Assembly (NCBI GenBank): GCA_019638795.1
Contig: JAHBTB010000001.1
Span: 638,960-702,959, forward strand
Direction of reading: 5' to 3'
Source: Fimbriimonadaceae bacterium
Lineage (GTDB): Bacteria > Armatimonadota > Fimbriimonadia > Fimbriimonadales > Fimbriimonadaceae
Length of the DNA: 64,000 nt
The notes beneath the pieces were generated by a model that saw only the letters and a program-made list of their open reading frames with translations, made no database searches and had not been told where the DNA came from. Of the stretch, positions 8,622 to 16,903 are shown piece by piece (the first letter of the stretch is position 1; each line of letters begins with the position of its first letter). Position numbers and translations under genes: made by a program.

Positions 8622-9346
8622 TCCTGGCCGGCGGCAAGGCCAGCGAAGAGACCCGGGCAGAGACCGGTGTCGAGTACCGGTGCCAACTTCCCTGGCGTGA
8701 CGGGACGATGCTCGACCACGTCCGTCGTGCCGCCGAAGCCGTCGGCTCCGTGGTCGTGGTCGGCGGACCGCCGGAAAGCCGGGACGTCGAGGCCGGTACC
8801 GACTTCGTCGGTAGCGTGACCGCAGGCCTGAAGGCGACGAACGGTGCCGAAGTGTTGATCGTCACCGCCGACCTCCCGTTCCTCCGCGAAGAGTCTCTCT
8901 TGGCCTTCGCCGCCCAGTGCGACGCGGACGCCGCCCTCAATTTTGCCGTGGTCCCCCTCGACGTCTGCCGCCAGGAGTTCCCCATGCTCAAACGGACGGC
9001 GATCGTGACGAAGCAGGGTCGGTTGACCGGAGGCAACGTCTGCCTGTGCCGCCGCGAGATGCTCCTGGCCAATATGGAGATCGTCGCCCAGGCCTACGCC
9101 AAGCGCAAGAGCCCGTTGTCTTTGGCCGGCATGGTCGGCCCGCTCTTCATCCTGAGGTTTGTGTTGGGGCAGGCCCTCCCCTCGCTGGTGTCGCTACAGT
9201 TCCTTGAAAACCGGGTCTCGCGTATCTTGAAGTTCAAAGCCAGGGCGGTAGTCTGCCCCTTCGCTGATATTGGCACCGACGTTGACAACCTGGAGCAGTA
9301 CAAAGCAGTGCTACCCCTTCAGGAAAGGGCTTCGCCAGCCGAGTAA
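8609..9346 (+). CDS. MobA-like nucleotidyltransferase
   Basis: A 245-residue NTP-transferase-fold protein. It opens with MDIVILAGG, the Rossmann-like nucleotide-binding start shared by MobA, CobY, IspD and sugar-nucleotide pyrophosphorylases, has TADLPFL where such enzymes carry a metal-binding aspartate (DxP), and ends with ADIGTDVDNLEQY, the usual C-terminal signature. The product is not identifiable; a role beside ispE is suggestive but unproven. The TTG at 8609 is preferred over a GTG at 8618 because it keeps the whole first beta strand and a perfect GAGGAG Shine-Dalgarno sits 5-6 nt upstream; the gene then overlaps ispE by 13 bp. A later hydrophobic stretch (GPLFILRFVLGQALPS) is longer than in MobA. 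Confidence 0.8.
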   Translation: MDIVILAGGKASEETRAETGVEYRCQLPWRDGTMLDHVRRAAEAVGSVVVVGGPPESRDVEAGTDFVGSVTAGLKATNGAEVLIVTADLPFLREESLLAFAAQCDADAALNFAVVPLDVCRQEFPMLKRTAIVTKQGRLTGGNVCLCRREMLLANMEIVAQAYAKRKSPLSLAGMVGPLFILRFVLGQALPSLVSLQFLENRVSRILKFKARAVVCPFADIGTDVDNLEQYKAVLPLQERASPAE

Positions 9347-9352
9347 CCAAAT

Positions 9353-9601
9353 GTGTCCGCCTGCGCCTTCTCCGACCACGCCGAAACAGAACGCTTCTTT
9401 ACCGCGGTCGAGGGTGTCTATGAGGCCTGTGTCTGGGCGCGAGGCGAGACGCTCCTCGCCCGCTTGCTCGTGGACGAAAACGCCACGATGTCTTGCCAAG
9501 ACTTGAAACAGGCCTGCGCCCTTGCCCTTGGTGAGAGCCGCACACCGTCTCTCATGCTTATCGAGCGCGTGGGACGGCTGTGCCGCGAACAGTCGGCTTA
9601 A
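9353..9601 (+). CDS. Small hypothetical protein
   Basis: An 82-residue reading frame starting with GTG 6 bp after the nucleotidyltransferase stop and ending 3 bp before the convergent zinc-ribbon gene. It has the neighbours' strong GC preference at third positions and no competing frame of similar quality. The protein is mixed helix/strand (CAFSDHAETERFFTAVEG; then ALGESRTPSLMLIERVGRL) with no domain I can name. It is probably co-transcribed with ispE and the nucleotidyltransferase. Confidence 0.55.
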   Translation: MSACAFSDHAETERFFTAVEGVYEACVWARGETLLARLLVDENATMSCQDLKQACALALGESRTPSLMLIERVGRLCREQSA

Positions 9602-9604
9602 CGC

Positions 9605-9808
9605 TCAGTCTTCGTCTTCGTCGGCTTCGTCGATCTCGGGCTCGATCGCGCCGGTCTCTCCTGCCGCCGACATCGCGGGGCCGAGACTGACCTCGGTGAT
9701 GCTCTTGACGGTGTGGTTCGGGCAGTTGGAGCAGACGAAGTTGATCTGGACCGCAGAGAGCCACTCAGGCACTTTCTCGATCGGCTTGCCACAGACACAA
9801 TTGACCAT
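9605..9808 (-). CDS. Small zinc-ribbon-like protein
   Basis: A 67-residue protein with a CVCGKP knuckle at residues 4-6 and a second pair, CSNC, about 20 residues later, giving the C-x-C...C-x2-C arrangement of a small zinc ribbon. The tail is strongly acidic (EIDEADEDED). Such proteins may bind metal or nucleic acid, but no function can be assigned. It is the second of three tiny minus-strand genes (from 10298 down to 9605) separated by about 12-22 bp that look like one transcript. Confidence 0.6.
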   Translation of the reverse strand: MVNCVCGKPIEKVPEWLSAVQINFVCSNCPNHTVKSITEVSLGPAMSAAGETGAIEPEIDEADEDED

Positions 9809-9820
9809 AGGGAGTCTCGT

Positions 9821-10084
9821 TTAGAGCGGCTGTTCGGCCGTTTCGCCCTCGCTCTCCTGGAAATGCAACAACGCCTGGCGGTGAGACATCCAGCCGTTGA
9901 CCAGCATGATCGCGGCGCCGATCAGATAGAAGAGGGAGAGGTTGTTCTCGACGACTTGCCCTGGGTCGCGGATGACTTTGTCACCAGCGACGAGGCCCCA
10001 GACGCCAAGGACGGCCAACGCGCCACCAAACCAGAAGAAGGTGTTTTTCCACCAGGTCGGCTTGGAGGCACTCTTTTTCGCCAC
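9821..10084 (-). CDS. Small two-helix membrane protein
   Basis: An 87-residue protein with a lysine-rich N-terminus (MAKKSASKP), two membrane helices (about residues 13-33, NTFFWFGGALAVLGVWGLV, and 47-65, LSLFYLIGAAIMLVNGW) and an acidic C-terminal tail. The helices are joined by a short loop, so both ends should face the same side, probably the cytoplasm. GTG start at 10084. No family recognised. It lies 12 bp upstream of the zinc-ribbon gene on the same strand. Confidence 0.6.
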   Translation of the reverse strand: MAKKSASKPTWWKNTFFWFGGALAVLGVWGLVAGDKVIRDPGQVVENNLSLFYLIGAAIMLVNGWMSHRQALLHFQESEGETAEQPL

Positions 10085-10106
10085 AGCAATCCAAGATACC
10101 TGTTGC

Positions 10107-10298
10107 TCAGGCCCGGATATCGACGACCTGACCCTTTGGCTCTAGCATTTTCAGGAGTTCCTGGGCAGCCTGGGTCTGCCCTTCCAGGGCCTTTTTGAGC
10201 ATGCCGACCTGATAGGAACCTGACGCCTGCCCACCCTCGGGTGAACGCTGGGTCTGGTACGCCGCCTGAGCCGCGTAAGCCGACGCACCGATCCTCAT
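10107..10298 (-). CDS. YjfB-like putative motility protein
   Basis: A 63-residue protein matching the short YjfB family: an N-terminal Ala-rich part, a central VGMLKKALEGQTQAAQELL helix and the C-terminal GQVVDIRA ending, which is the most conserved part of the family (VDIRA/IDVRA). YjfB proteins are annotated as putative motility proteins from flagellar gene contexts in Firmicutes; their molecular function is unknown. There are no flagellar genes nearby here. The start is 84 bp from the divergent pseudo-receiver gene. Confidence 0.7.
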   Translation of the reverse strand: MRIGASAYAAQAAYQTQRSPEGGQASGSYQVGMLKKALEGQTQAAQELLKMLEPKGQVVDIRA

Positions 10299-10345
10299 AA
10301 GCCGATTGTCGGCGGCGCGGCCCGCCCCCGTTAGGTCAGGTCACG

Positions 10346-10375
10346 TTGAATCGCAACCCGGCAAGGGTCTATAGT
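10346..10375 (+). promoter_or_regulatory. Promoter of the pseudo-receiver gene (leaderless type)
   Basis: TTGAAT at 10346-10351 and TATAGT at 10370-10375 are separated by 18 bp. The ATG of the next gene starts 7 bp after the -10 box, so transcription should begin at or just before the start codon, giving a leaderless mRNA. No Shine-Dalgarno sequence is present. This is one of the clearest of several such arrangements in the window. Confidence 0.6.
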
Positions 10376-10382
10376 GCAACCC

Positions 10383-10748
10383 ATGAAATTCGTGCTGGTC
10401 ACAAAAGACGCCGAGGTCGTCAGCGCGACCGTGGGTGCCTTCCAGCCCGACGACCGACTTGTCGTGACCGAGGACTGGCGGCACGCCCTGGACGAATGTC
10501 ACGACGCAGACCTCCTCTTTGTCGACCTCGTGGCGACCCTGGAAAAACCGCACAAGATCGCCGGATACGAAGCGTTCGCCGAAGCGAAGATGGCGCACGG
10601 CACCGCCAACGGCACACCCCTCGTCCTCATCTCCCCGCCGGACGACTATGAACTCGACTTCATGGCCGGATTCCCCGACTTCGTCTTCGCCCATCTCCGC
10701 CGACCGCTCAACTACAAGATCTTCCGGCGCGCGTCGACGTGGGTCTGA
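10383..10748 (+). CDS. Pseudo-receiver (response-regulator-like) domain protein
   Basis: A 121-residue single-domain protein with the alternating layout of a receiver: strand 1 KFVLVTKDAEVV, strand 3 ADLLFVDLVATLE with an aspartate where the phospho-acceptor sits, strand 4 PLVLIS, strand 5 [13 protein letters not shown]. However, the acidic pair expected after strand 1 is replaced by KDAE, and the conserved lysine before proline in strand 5 is arginine (LRRP), so normal phosphorylation is doubtful. No output domain follows. ATG 10383 is used; an in-frame GTG at 10374 overlaps the -10 box and is unlikely. The 3' end overlaps the convergent recombinase gene by 37 bp. Confidence 0.6.
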   Translation: MKFVLVTKDAEVVSATVGAFQPDDRLVVTEDWRHALDECHDADLLFVDLVATLEKPHKIAGYEAFAEAKMAHGTANGTPLVLISPPDDYELDFMAGFPDFVFAHLRRPLNYKIFRRASTWV

Positions 10749-11623
10749 CCGCCCTTCGGGTGCGCCTTGGCCACCGCGTCGCGGAGTCGTTCGACACTGA
10801 CATGCGTGTAAACCTGGGTGGTCGCCAACCGTTCGTGCCCGAGGAGTTGTTGCACTGACTTCAGGCCCGCCCCGCCGTCGAGGAGGTGGGTCGCAAAGCT
10901 GTGGCGCAAGGTGTGCGGTGTCACCGTGTCCGGGAGACCGGCCGCCCGAGCCCATCGGTGCACAAGCTTCTGGACCGTCCTTGTCGTCAACCTTCCCCCC
11001 TTCGCGTTGGTGAACAGGGGGTCCCCCTGCCCGGGCGTGACCCGTTCCTCCTCCATATAGGCGGTGACGGCGCGCCGGCACGCGTCGCCAAAGACGACGA
11101 CCCGCTCCTTGTCACCTTTGCCGCGGACGGTGGCCACACCTCGCTCGAGGTCCAGGTCGCCGACGTCAAGTCCTACCAATTCGCTGGCCCGTAACCCGGC
11201 GCCGTAGGCCGTCTCCAAGACTGCTTGGTCGCGCAACGGTGTCCGGCCGGGCGGTGGTTGGTCCAGCAACGCTTCGGTCTGAGTCCGGCTGAGCGCCTTG
11301 GGCAGCCTACGACGTTTGTACGGCGTGGCCAGTGCCTCGGTGGGGTCCGTGTCGAGAACCCCGACCGCCTGGAGGTAGCGGACGAACGTCCGCAGGGCGG
11401 AGAGCTTGCGCGCCCGGGTCCCCGGCGTGACTCCGTATCGACGGAGGTAGTCCCGCAACGTCCCAGGCGAAAGATCGAACGTGCCCTCGGTGACGAGGCA
11501 CAACTGGGTCAGGTCGACGGCGTAGCTCCGGACGGTGTGGGCCGAGCGCATGGCCCGGAGTTGGTCCAGGAAGGATTGGACCAGCTCGTCAAGGGTTGTG
11601 CCGGCGGAAGACGAGAGTGGCAT
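10712..11623 (-). CDS. XerC/XerD-type tyrosine recombinase
   Basis: A 303-residue site-specific recombinase of the chromosome-dimer-resolving type. The N-terminal SAM-like core-binding domain (about residues 8-90) precedes the catalytic domain with all key residues: Arg in AGLRASEL, Lys in [13 protein letters not shown] (His and Arg), GHERL (His) and the nucleophilic Tyr in TQVYTHV. The length and lack of phage or integron context favour a housekeeping XerC/D acting at dif. It overlaps the fabF 3' end by 35 bp and seems to be the last gene of acpP-fabF-xer, an unusual association. No alternative start would remove the overlap. Confidence 0.88.
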   Translation of the reverse strand: MPLSSSAGTTLDELVQSFLDQLRAMRSAHTVRSYAVDLTQLCLVTEGTFDLSPGTLRDYLRRYGVTPGTRARKLSALRTFVRYLQAVGVLDTDPTEALATPYKRRRLPKALSRTQTEALLDQPPPGRTPLRDQAVLETAYGAGLRASELVGLDVGDLDLERGVATVRGKGDKERVVVFGDACRRAVTAYMEEERVTPGQGDPLFTNAKGGRLTTRTVQKLVHRWARAAGLPDTVTPHTLRHSFATHLLDGGAGLKSVQQLLGHERLATTQVYTHVSVERLRDAVAKAHPKGGQTHVDARRKIL

Positions 11624-12851
11624 TGTGCCCTCCGAACCCGAACGAGTTGCTGAGAACGGCGTCGACCTGGGTCGGGCGCGCGACGTTCGGGATGTAGTCT
11701 AGGTCGCACTCGGGGTCCGGCGTCTCGTAGTTCGCCGTCGGCGGCAGGACGCCTTCGGTGATCGCCTTGATCGAGACGATCGCCTCGACGGCCCCGGCCG
11801 CGCCGAGCAAGTGCCCGATCATCGACTTGGTGCTGCTCACCGGTATCTTGGCGGCCAAGTCGCCGAAGGCCCGCTTGATCGCCAAGGTCTCAAACTTGTC
11901 GTTGTAGGGGGTCGAGGTGCCGTGGGCGTTGATATAGCCGATCCCCTCTTTGCCCAACCCGGCCCGCTTGACTGCCATTTCCATGGCCCGGCGGGCTCCG
12001 TCGCCTTCGTTGTCCGGCATCGTGATGTGGAACGCGTCGCCGCTCATTCCGTAGCCCACGATCTCGGCATAGATCCTTGCCCCGCGGGCGATGGCGTGGT
12101 CGCGGTCTTCCAGGACGAGGACACCCGACCCTTCGCCCATGACAAACCCGTCTCGACCGGCGTCAAAGGGACGCGACGCCTTGCTGCCCGCCTCGTTGTT
12201 GGTGGTCATCGCCCGGGCCGCGCAAAAGCCGGCGAGCCCGATAGGGTTGATCGGTGCTTCTGCACCACCTGCCAACATCGCCACCGCGTCACCTCGCTTG
12301 ATGATGTGGTAGGCGTCTCCGATCGAGTTCGCCCCGGTGGCACAAGCCGTGACCACACAGGTGTTCGGCCCCTTGAACCCTTGCAGGATCGAAACGTAGC
12401 CGCTGGCCATGTCGGGGATCATGTAGGGGACGAGGAACGGCGACACCCGGCCCGGGCCGTCTTTGTGGAGGCGCTCCGTCTGCTCGGTCATCATCGTCAG
12501 CCCGCCGATGCCGCTCCCGATGAGGACGCCGGTCTGCTCTTTGAGTTCGGCGTCGTCGGTGGGGAACTTGGCGTCGTCGACCGCCATCTGCGCCGCCGCG
12601 GCGGCAAAGGCGATGAAGCGGTCGATCCGACGCGCCTCCTTCTTGTCGAGCCAGACCGACGCGTCGAAGTCTTTGACTTCGGCGGCGATCTGGGTCGGAT
12701 AGTCGGCCGGGTCCATCAGTGTGATGGGCCCGACACCGCTTTCACCCGCGACGACACGGGGCCAAAAGTCAGCGACGCTGTTACCGAGCGGGGTGACCGC
12801 ACCGAGCCCCGTCACCACCACCCGACCCGAAGGCTGGGCGGGCAAAGCCAT
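11589..12851 (-). CDS. fabF: 3-oxoacyl-[acyl-carrier-protein] synthase II
   Basis: The elongating condensing enzyme of type II fatty acid synthesis (420 residues); it joins acyl groups with malonyl-ACP. The Cys-His-His triad of KAS I/II is intact: cysteine in VVTACATG (about residue 170), histidine in [11 protein letters not shown] and histidine in [11 protein letters not shown]. The C-terminal [10 protein letters not shown] motif is also present. Its ATG overlaps the acpP stop by one base (TAATG), so it is translationally coupled to its carrier protein. Confidence 0.96.
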   Translation of the reverse strand: MALPAQPSGRVVVTGLGAVTPLGNSVADFWPRVVAGESGVGPITLMDPADYPTQIAAEVKDFDASVWLDKKEARRIDRFIAFAAAAAQMAVDDAKFPTDDAELKEQTGVLIGSGIGGLTMMTEQTERLHKDGPGRVSPFLVPYMIPDMASGYVSILQGFKGPNTCVVTACATGANSIGDAYHIIKRGDAVAMLAGGAEAPINPIGLAGFCAARAMTTNNEAGSKASRPFDAGRDGFVMGEGSGVLVLEDRDHAIARGARIYAEIVGYGMSGDAFHITMPDNEGDGARRAMEMAVKRAGLGKEGIGYINAHGTSTPYNDKFETLAIKRAFGDLAAKIPVSSTKSMIGHLLGAAGAVEAIVSIKAITEGVLPPTANYETPDPECDLDYIPNVARPTQVDAVLSNSFGFGGHNATLVFRRHNP

Positions 12852-13090
12852 TAGCTGGTCAACTTTTCGATGTATGCGACCACGTCACCGACGGTTTTAA
12901 TGTTTGCGGCGTCGTCGTCCGGGACGTCGATGCTGAACTGCGCTTCGACGGCCATGACCAACTCGACGATGTCAAGGGAGTCAGCACCCAGGTCCTCCGT
13001 GAACGAGGACTCGGCCTTGACCTCACTCTCTTGGACACCAAGCTCTTCGCAAACGATCTTCTTCACCTTTTCAAAAACGTTGTCCGCCAT
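12851..13090 (-). CDS. acpP: Acyl carrier protein
   Basis: A 79-residue acidic four-helix carrier of fatty acid synthesis; the serine in [10 protein letters not shown] (about residue 38) is the 4'-phosphopantetheine attachment site. Length and the helix II motif are typical of bacterial AcpP. Translation is coupled to fabF (one-base overlap). The gene has its own promoter about 40 bp upstream and an AGGA-type ribosome site. Normally fabG would directly precede it; here an opposite-strand gene lies between. Confidence 0.97.
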   Translation of the reverse strand: MADNVFEKVKKIVCEELGVQESEVKAESSFTEDLGADSLDIVELVMAVEAQFSIDVPDDDAANIKTVGDVVAYIEKLTS

Positions 13091-13130
13091 GGATCAAATC
13101 CTGCTCCGACCAGCGTCTGTCCGAAGCCGC

Positions 13131-13136
13131 ACTATA
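13131..13136 (-). promoter_or_regulatory. Candidate -10 box of the acpP-fabF-xer operon
   Basis: On the minus strand TATAGT (5 of 6 to consensus) lies 40 bp upstream of the acpP start, which would give a leader of about 33 nt. No good -35 match is visible at 16-18 bp. It explains how acpP can be expressed although it is separated from fabD-fabG. Confidence 0.45.
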
Positions 13137-13233
13137 TTACTACGCGGGCCGCGCTGACGCCACGGGACGTGGCCGCAAATGGACAGTGTCAGAATGGGAC
13201 TGCGCTGATGGAACGGCCTGTCACGCGCCACGG

Positions 13234-15177
13234 ATGATCAAGATGAGTCGCCCTCTTGTCCGCGTCCCGGTTCTAGCCGCGTTGGCCACCGCCGCGTTAC
13301 TCGGGTGGGTCGGCTATCGCTGTTGGGACTACTACGGCCGCCCCTTGACCGAGGCCGACCTGCAATCAGCCTCGCCCGACCGACTGGCCGTCGGCCTGGG
13401 ATCCGGCTCGATGCGCGACAAGGTCGCCGCCAAGCTGTTTGAGTCAGGCCCGTCGGGTTGGAAGGCCCTCGTGAGGGCGTTACGGTCGCCGGACGTCTAT
13501 GCTCGGCGCCAGGCGGCCCAGACGCTCGCGGGCCTGCGCTACTTGGCCCTCGAGTCGGGTGTGGCGGCGGCGGCAGACGACACGGACAAGCTGGCCCGGG
13601 CCTACAAGATCGCCGCCCTCGCCGCCAACGGCGGTCGCAAGTCCATGCCCTACTTCGTGGCCTTTGCCAAGGAGGTCGGGCGGGAGAGGCATCTTTCTCC
13701 GAGCCAGCAGTTCGCCGTCGGCCGCGTCGCCAGCCTCATGGCCAGCATCAACACTCCGGAGGCCCTGTCCGTCCTCTTGGACCTGGTTCCGACCGGCGAC
13801 ACGCAGGTGGTCTTCGCGTTGACGGACTTCGATGCCGCAGAGGCCAGGTCCGCGCTCGACTCGCACCGTGCGGCTATGGACTTGAGGCAGCGGCTCCAGG
13901 CCGAACTGCGGGTTCCTGGCGACGCTGACCCGGCGGTCAAGGCCCTGGCCTTGTCGATCACGACCAGCCCCTCTGCGCTGGATGCGCTTACCCCGGACCA
14001 ACTCAAGGCCCTGGCCCAGGGTGTGCCGACGACGTCGTTAGAACCAGGAACGCCGGCCTACGCCGCCCTGTTGGCTGGCCAATTCCTCGGTAACCCCCGA
14101 TCGGCCCTGGACACGTCGGCCGACGCGCCCGACCTCGGCCTGCAACGGTGGGCCCCGGTCCTCGAAAAGGCGACCCCGAAGACGGCGGCACAAGACCTTG
14201 ACGAGTTGCTTAGGGTCAACGGGCTGGTCCACGCCGCCTATACCGGCCAAGTGACCGACAAACCAAGCCTCGTCGCCATGGTCAGGTCGGACCCCGGCGG
14301 GGCGGTGCCCCGACTGAGGGCGCTTGTCCGAGACCCGCGGCGGCTCGCCTCGCTGGTCCCCCAGGCAAGGCTTGAACTGCTCAAACTTTCGACCGACCCT
14401 GCGGACATCGAACTGGTGAACGGCAGTGTCTTCCCCGTCAAGGGCCCGCACGACGCGACCTTTGTCGAGACTGTACTCCGCCTGCCCGGCGGCGCTTCGA
14501 CCCTTGTCAGCCTCCTGGCGTCACAGGGAACGACAGACCTTGATTTGACGGACATGCTTTCGGCGTTGAGGAAGGTGCCGTCGTCCTTGGTGACCACCGA
14601 GGTGAGGAGGGCGGCGGTCGCCGCCGCCAAGCGGGTGGCTTGGCAAGACATCCGCCACCTTGACCCCGCCTGGTGCCGTGAGTTCGGCGACGACGACACG
14701 AAGGAAAAGTACGCCCTCCTCCTCGGCAACAACCGCTACGCCGACCGAATTGCGGCGCTGCGATACTTCGCCGCGAGCGGCCACAAGTTGATCGGTGACG
14801 AACTGAAGTTGACGTCCGGAAGGGGCATGGTCGACGAGACCGTCGCCTGTGTCGAGGTCGTCGGGGAAAACCGACTGACCGACCAGCTTCCCTTTGTCCT
14901 GGCCAAACTCGACGACCCGCGTTGGCGAGTCCGCGAGGCCGTCGCCTACACACTGAGGCTGCTCGACACGCCAGAGTCGGCGACCGGGCTCCTCAAGCTC
15001 AGGAGCGACCCAAACAAGGCGGTTTCCTTCACCGCCAGTGACCCCCGGTTCGCCGAGTTCCACCTTCAGCTCAACGGGAGGCGGGCAGCCGGCCCGGACG
15101 ACCCTGTCGCCGAGGTCAAAGAGAAGCCCCGGATCTCCGCGATGCCGGGCCCGCTCCGGATGACCGACCGGCCCTGA
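13234..15177 (+). CDS. Membrane-anchored HEAT-repeat protein
   Basis: A 647-residue protein with one N-terminal hydrophobic helix (VPVLAALATAALLGWVGYR) and then alpha-helical repeats. Clear HEAT-like units are seen near the N-terminus (GWKALVRALRSPDVYARRQAAQTLAGL) and near the C-terminus (FVLAKLDDPRWRVREAVAYTLRLL), with weaker repeats between. HEAT repeats serve protein binding; no enzyme motif is present. ATG 13234 is chosen (ATG 13243 is also possible). A 9-codon ATG reading frame from 13208 ends on the start codon (ATGA overlap). The gene sits on the opposite strand between fabG and acpP and ends 3 bp before the fabG stop, splitting an otherwise conserved fab operon. Partners unknown. Confidence 0.75.
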   Translation: MIKMSRPLVRVPVLAALATAALLGWVGYRCWDYYGRPLTEADLQSASPDRLAVGLGSGSMRDKVAAKLFESGPSGWKALVRALRSPDVYARRQAAQTLAGLRYLALESGVAAAADDTDKLARAYKIAALAANGGRKSMPYFVAFAKEVGRERHLSPSQQFAVGRVASLMASINTPEALSVLLDLVPTGDTQVVFALTDFDAAEARSALDSHRAAMDLRQRLQAELRVPGDADPAVKALALSITTSPSALDALTPDQLKALAQGVPTTSLEPGTPAYAALLAGQFLGNPRSALDTSADAPDLGLQRWAPVLEKATPKTAAQDLDELLRVNGLVHAAYTGQVTDKPSLVAMVRSDPGGAVPRLRALVRDPRRLASLVPQARLELLKLSTDPADIELVNGSVFPVKGPHDATFVETVLRLPGGASTLVSLLASQGTTDLDLTDMLSALRKVPSSLVTTEVRRAAVAAAKRVAWQDIRHLDPAWCREFGDDDTKEKYALLLGNNRYADRIAALRYFAASGHKLIGDELKLTSGRGMVDETVACVEVVGENRLTDQLPFVLAKLDDPRWRVREAVAYTLRLLDTPESATGLLKLRSDPNKAVSFTASDPRFAEFHLQLNGRRAAGPDDPVAEVKEKPRISAMPGPLRMTDRP

Positions 15178-15180
15178 GCC

Positions 15181-15909
15181 CTACAGGGTCAGGCCACCGT
15201 CGACGGTCAGGACTTGCCCGGTCAGGTAACCCGCGTCGTCACTCGCCAGAAAGGCGACGACCCCGGCGATGTCTGACCCCTCGCCAAGCCGCCCGAGGGG
15301 GGCGTTCTTGACCACGCCCTCCCGCATCTCGTCCGAGAGTTCGGCCGTCATGTCGGTGTCGATGAACCCTGGGGCGACCGCGTTCACGGTCACGCCACGG
15401 CTCCCGAGTTCCTTGGCCAAGCTCATCGTCAGACCGACGATGCCCGCCTTGCTGGCCGAATAGTTGACCTGGCCTGCCGCCCCGTGAAGGCCGACAACGC
15501 TGGAGATGTTCACGATACGGCCCCGACGTGCCTTCATCATGCCTTTGAGCACGGCCTTGCAACAGTTGAAGGTGCCCTTCAAGTTCACGTCGATGACGCG
15601 GTCCCAGTCGTCCTCCTTCATGCGCAGGGCCAGGGTGTCCCGGGTCAGGCCGGCGTTGTTGACGAGCACGTCGATCTTGCCGAAATCGGCCTCGATCTGG
15701 GCGAACACGGCCTCGACCGCCGCGGTGTCGCTGACGTCCAACCCGTACGCCTTGCCTCCCGTCGCCTGTGCCGTCGGTTCGGCGTTCGCCGCCGAGGTCG
15801 CGACGCAGGCCACTTTGGCCCCCTCGCTGGCAAACCGTTCGGCAATCGACCGGCCGATGCCTCGGCTGGCCCCGGTGACGACGACGACAGTGCCTTCAAA
15901 TCTTCTCAT
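15181..15909 (-). CDS. fabG: 3-oxoacyl-[acyl-carrier-protein] reductase
   Basis: An NADPH-dependent SDR (242 residues) that reduces 3-ketoacyl-ACP in fatty acid elongation. Motifs: TGASRGIG (cofactor), NNAG, serine in NISSVVG, and YSASK; the C-terminal YLTGQVLTVDGG is characteristic of FabG. The ATG overlaps the fabD stop by 4 bp, so fabD-fabG are coupled; acpP-fabF continue the pathway on the same strand 2 kb further on, after the interrupting HEAT gene. Confidence 0.95.
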   Translation of the reverse strand: MRRFEGTVVVVTGASRGIGRSIAERFASEGAKVACVATSAANAEPTAQATGGKAYGLDVSDTAAVEAVFAQIEADFGKIDVLVNNAGLTRDTLALRMKEDDWDRVIDVNLKGTFNCCKAVLKGMMKARRGRIVNISSVVGLHGAAGQVNYSASKAGIVGLTMSLAKELGSRGVTVNAVAPGFIDTDMTAELSDEMREGVVKNAPLGRLGEGSDIAGVVAFLASDDAGYLTGQVLTVDGGLTL

Positions 15910-16856
15910 GCGCTTTCCTTAAGGGTGGCGACGGTGGCCTCCAGCGTCGCGGTGTCCACGACGGTCAGGCCGGTCGTGTCCTTGTCGATACGGCGAAGCA
16001 ATCCTTTCAGCACGTCGCCGCTCCCGCATTCCACCTGGGTGGAGAATCCGTCGGCCACCATCGCCTGGACCGACTCCGTCCACCGGACAAGGCTCTTGAG
16101 CTGTTGCTCCAGCAGAGTCGGCCAATCGGAACCGGGTCGGGCCGTGACATTGCTGTACACGGGGGCGTGCCCAGGGTTGAACGTCGCCGATCCCAGGGCC
16201 TCGGCCATTTGGGCGGCGGGCTGCTCCATGAGCGGGCTATGGAACGCTCCGCTGACGTTCAGCGGGATCACCCGCTTCGCCCCTTTCTCGGACAGCTTGG
16301 CGCTGGCCGCCTGGACGGCGTCCATGTCGCCGCTGATCACCATCTGCCCTGGACAGTTGTCGTTGGCGAGGACGCAGACTCCGGAAGGCGCCACGCAGGC
16401 GCAGACGGCTTCGATCGTGTCTCGCTCGAGTCCGAGGACCGCCGCCATCGTCCCGGGCCGGCTCTTGCCGGCCGACGCCATGATCTCGCCACGGCGTCGG
16501 ACTAGGCGTGCCCCTTCGGCGACACTGAGGACACCGGCCGCGGCCAGGGCCGCGTATTCGCCCACGCTGTGCCCGGCGAACGCCTCGGCCTCGACGCCAG
16601 GTTCCGCCCCTCGGAACGCGTAGTAGGCGGCCAGCGAGCAAGTGTAGAGCGCGATCTGGGCGTTCTGGGTCTCCCGCAAAGTCTCTTCGTCGCTTTCGAA
16701 GCACAAAGTGGCGACGTTGAGCCCCGTCGCACTTTCCACCTCGTCAAAGACTTGCCTCGCGTAAGGGTCCTTGGCGTAGAGGTCTGCCCCCATACCAGGC
16801 CTCTGGGACCCCTGACCAGGAAAAACGACCGCGACCATGTCCCGAAAATCTACCAT
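15906..16856 (-). CDS. fabD: Malonyl-CoA:ACP transacylase
   Basis: Transfers malonyl groups from CoA to ACP to start chain extension (316 residues; typical length). It has the N-terminal FPGQGSQ motif, the active-site serine in [10 protein letters not shown] and the histidine in GAFHSPLM. The first ATG gives six extra residues before the family's usual start; ATG 16838 ([12 protein letters not shown]) is equally plausible and neither has a good ribosome site. It is divergent from queF with 47 bp between them and coupled to fabG. Confidence 0.95.
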   Translation of the reverse strand: MVDFRDMVAVVFPGQGSQRPGMGADLYAKDPYARQVFDEVESATGLNVATLCFESDEETLRETQNAQIALYTCSLAAYYAFRGAEPGVEAEAFAGHSVGEYAALAAAGVLSVAEGARLVRRRGEIMASAGKSRPGTMAAVLGLERDTIEAVCACVAPSGVCVLANDNCPGQMVISGDMDAVQAASAKLSEKGAKRVIPLNVSGAFHSPLMEQPAAQMAEALGSATFNPGHAPVYSNVTARPGSDWPTLLEQQLKSLVRWTESVQAMVADGFSTQVECGSGDVLKGLLRRIDKDTTGLTVVDTATLEATVATLKESA

Positions 16857-16903
16857 GGCGGGCCGCAGGGCCAGACTCCCGTGCTAGGTACCCTGCACGT
16901 CGC

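Noticed and set aside
9351..9506. ATG-started frame overlapping the small gene at 9353
   Set aside because: Its translation is Pro/Ser/Arg-rich with no structure, whereas the GTG frame fits exactly between its neighbours.
16857..16903. preQ1 riboswitch before queF
   Set aside because: Only 47 bp separate queF from fabD and no preQ1-type hairpin with an A-rich tail is visible.
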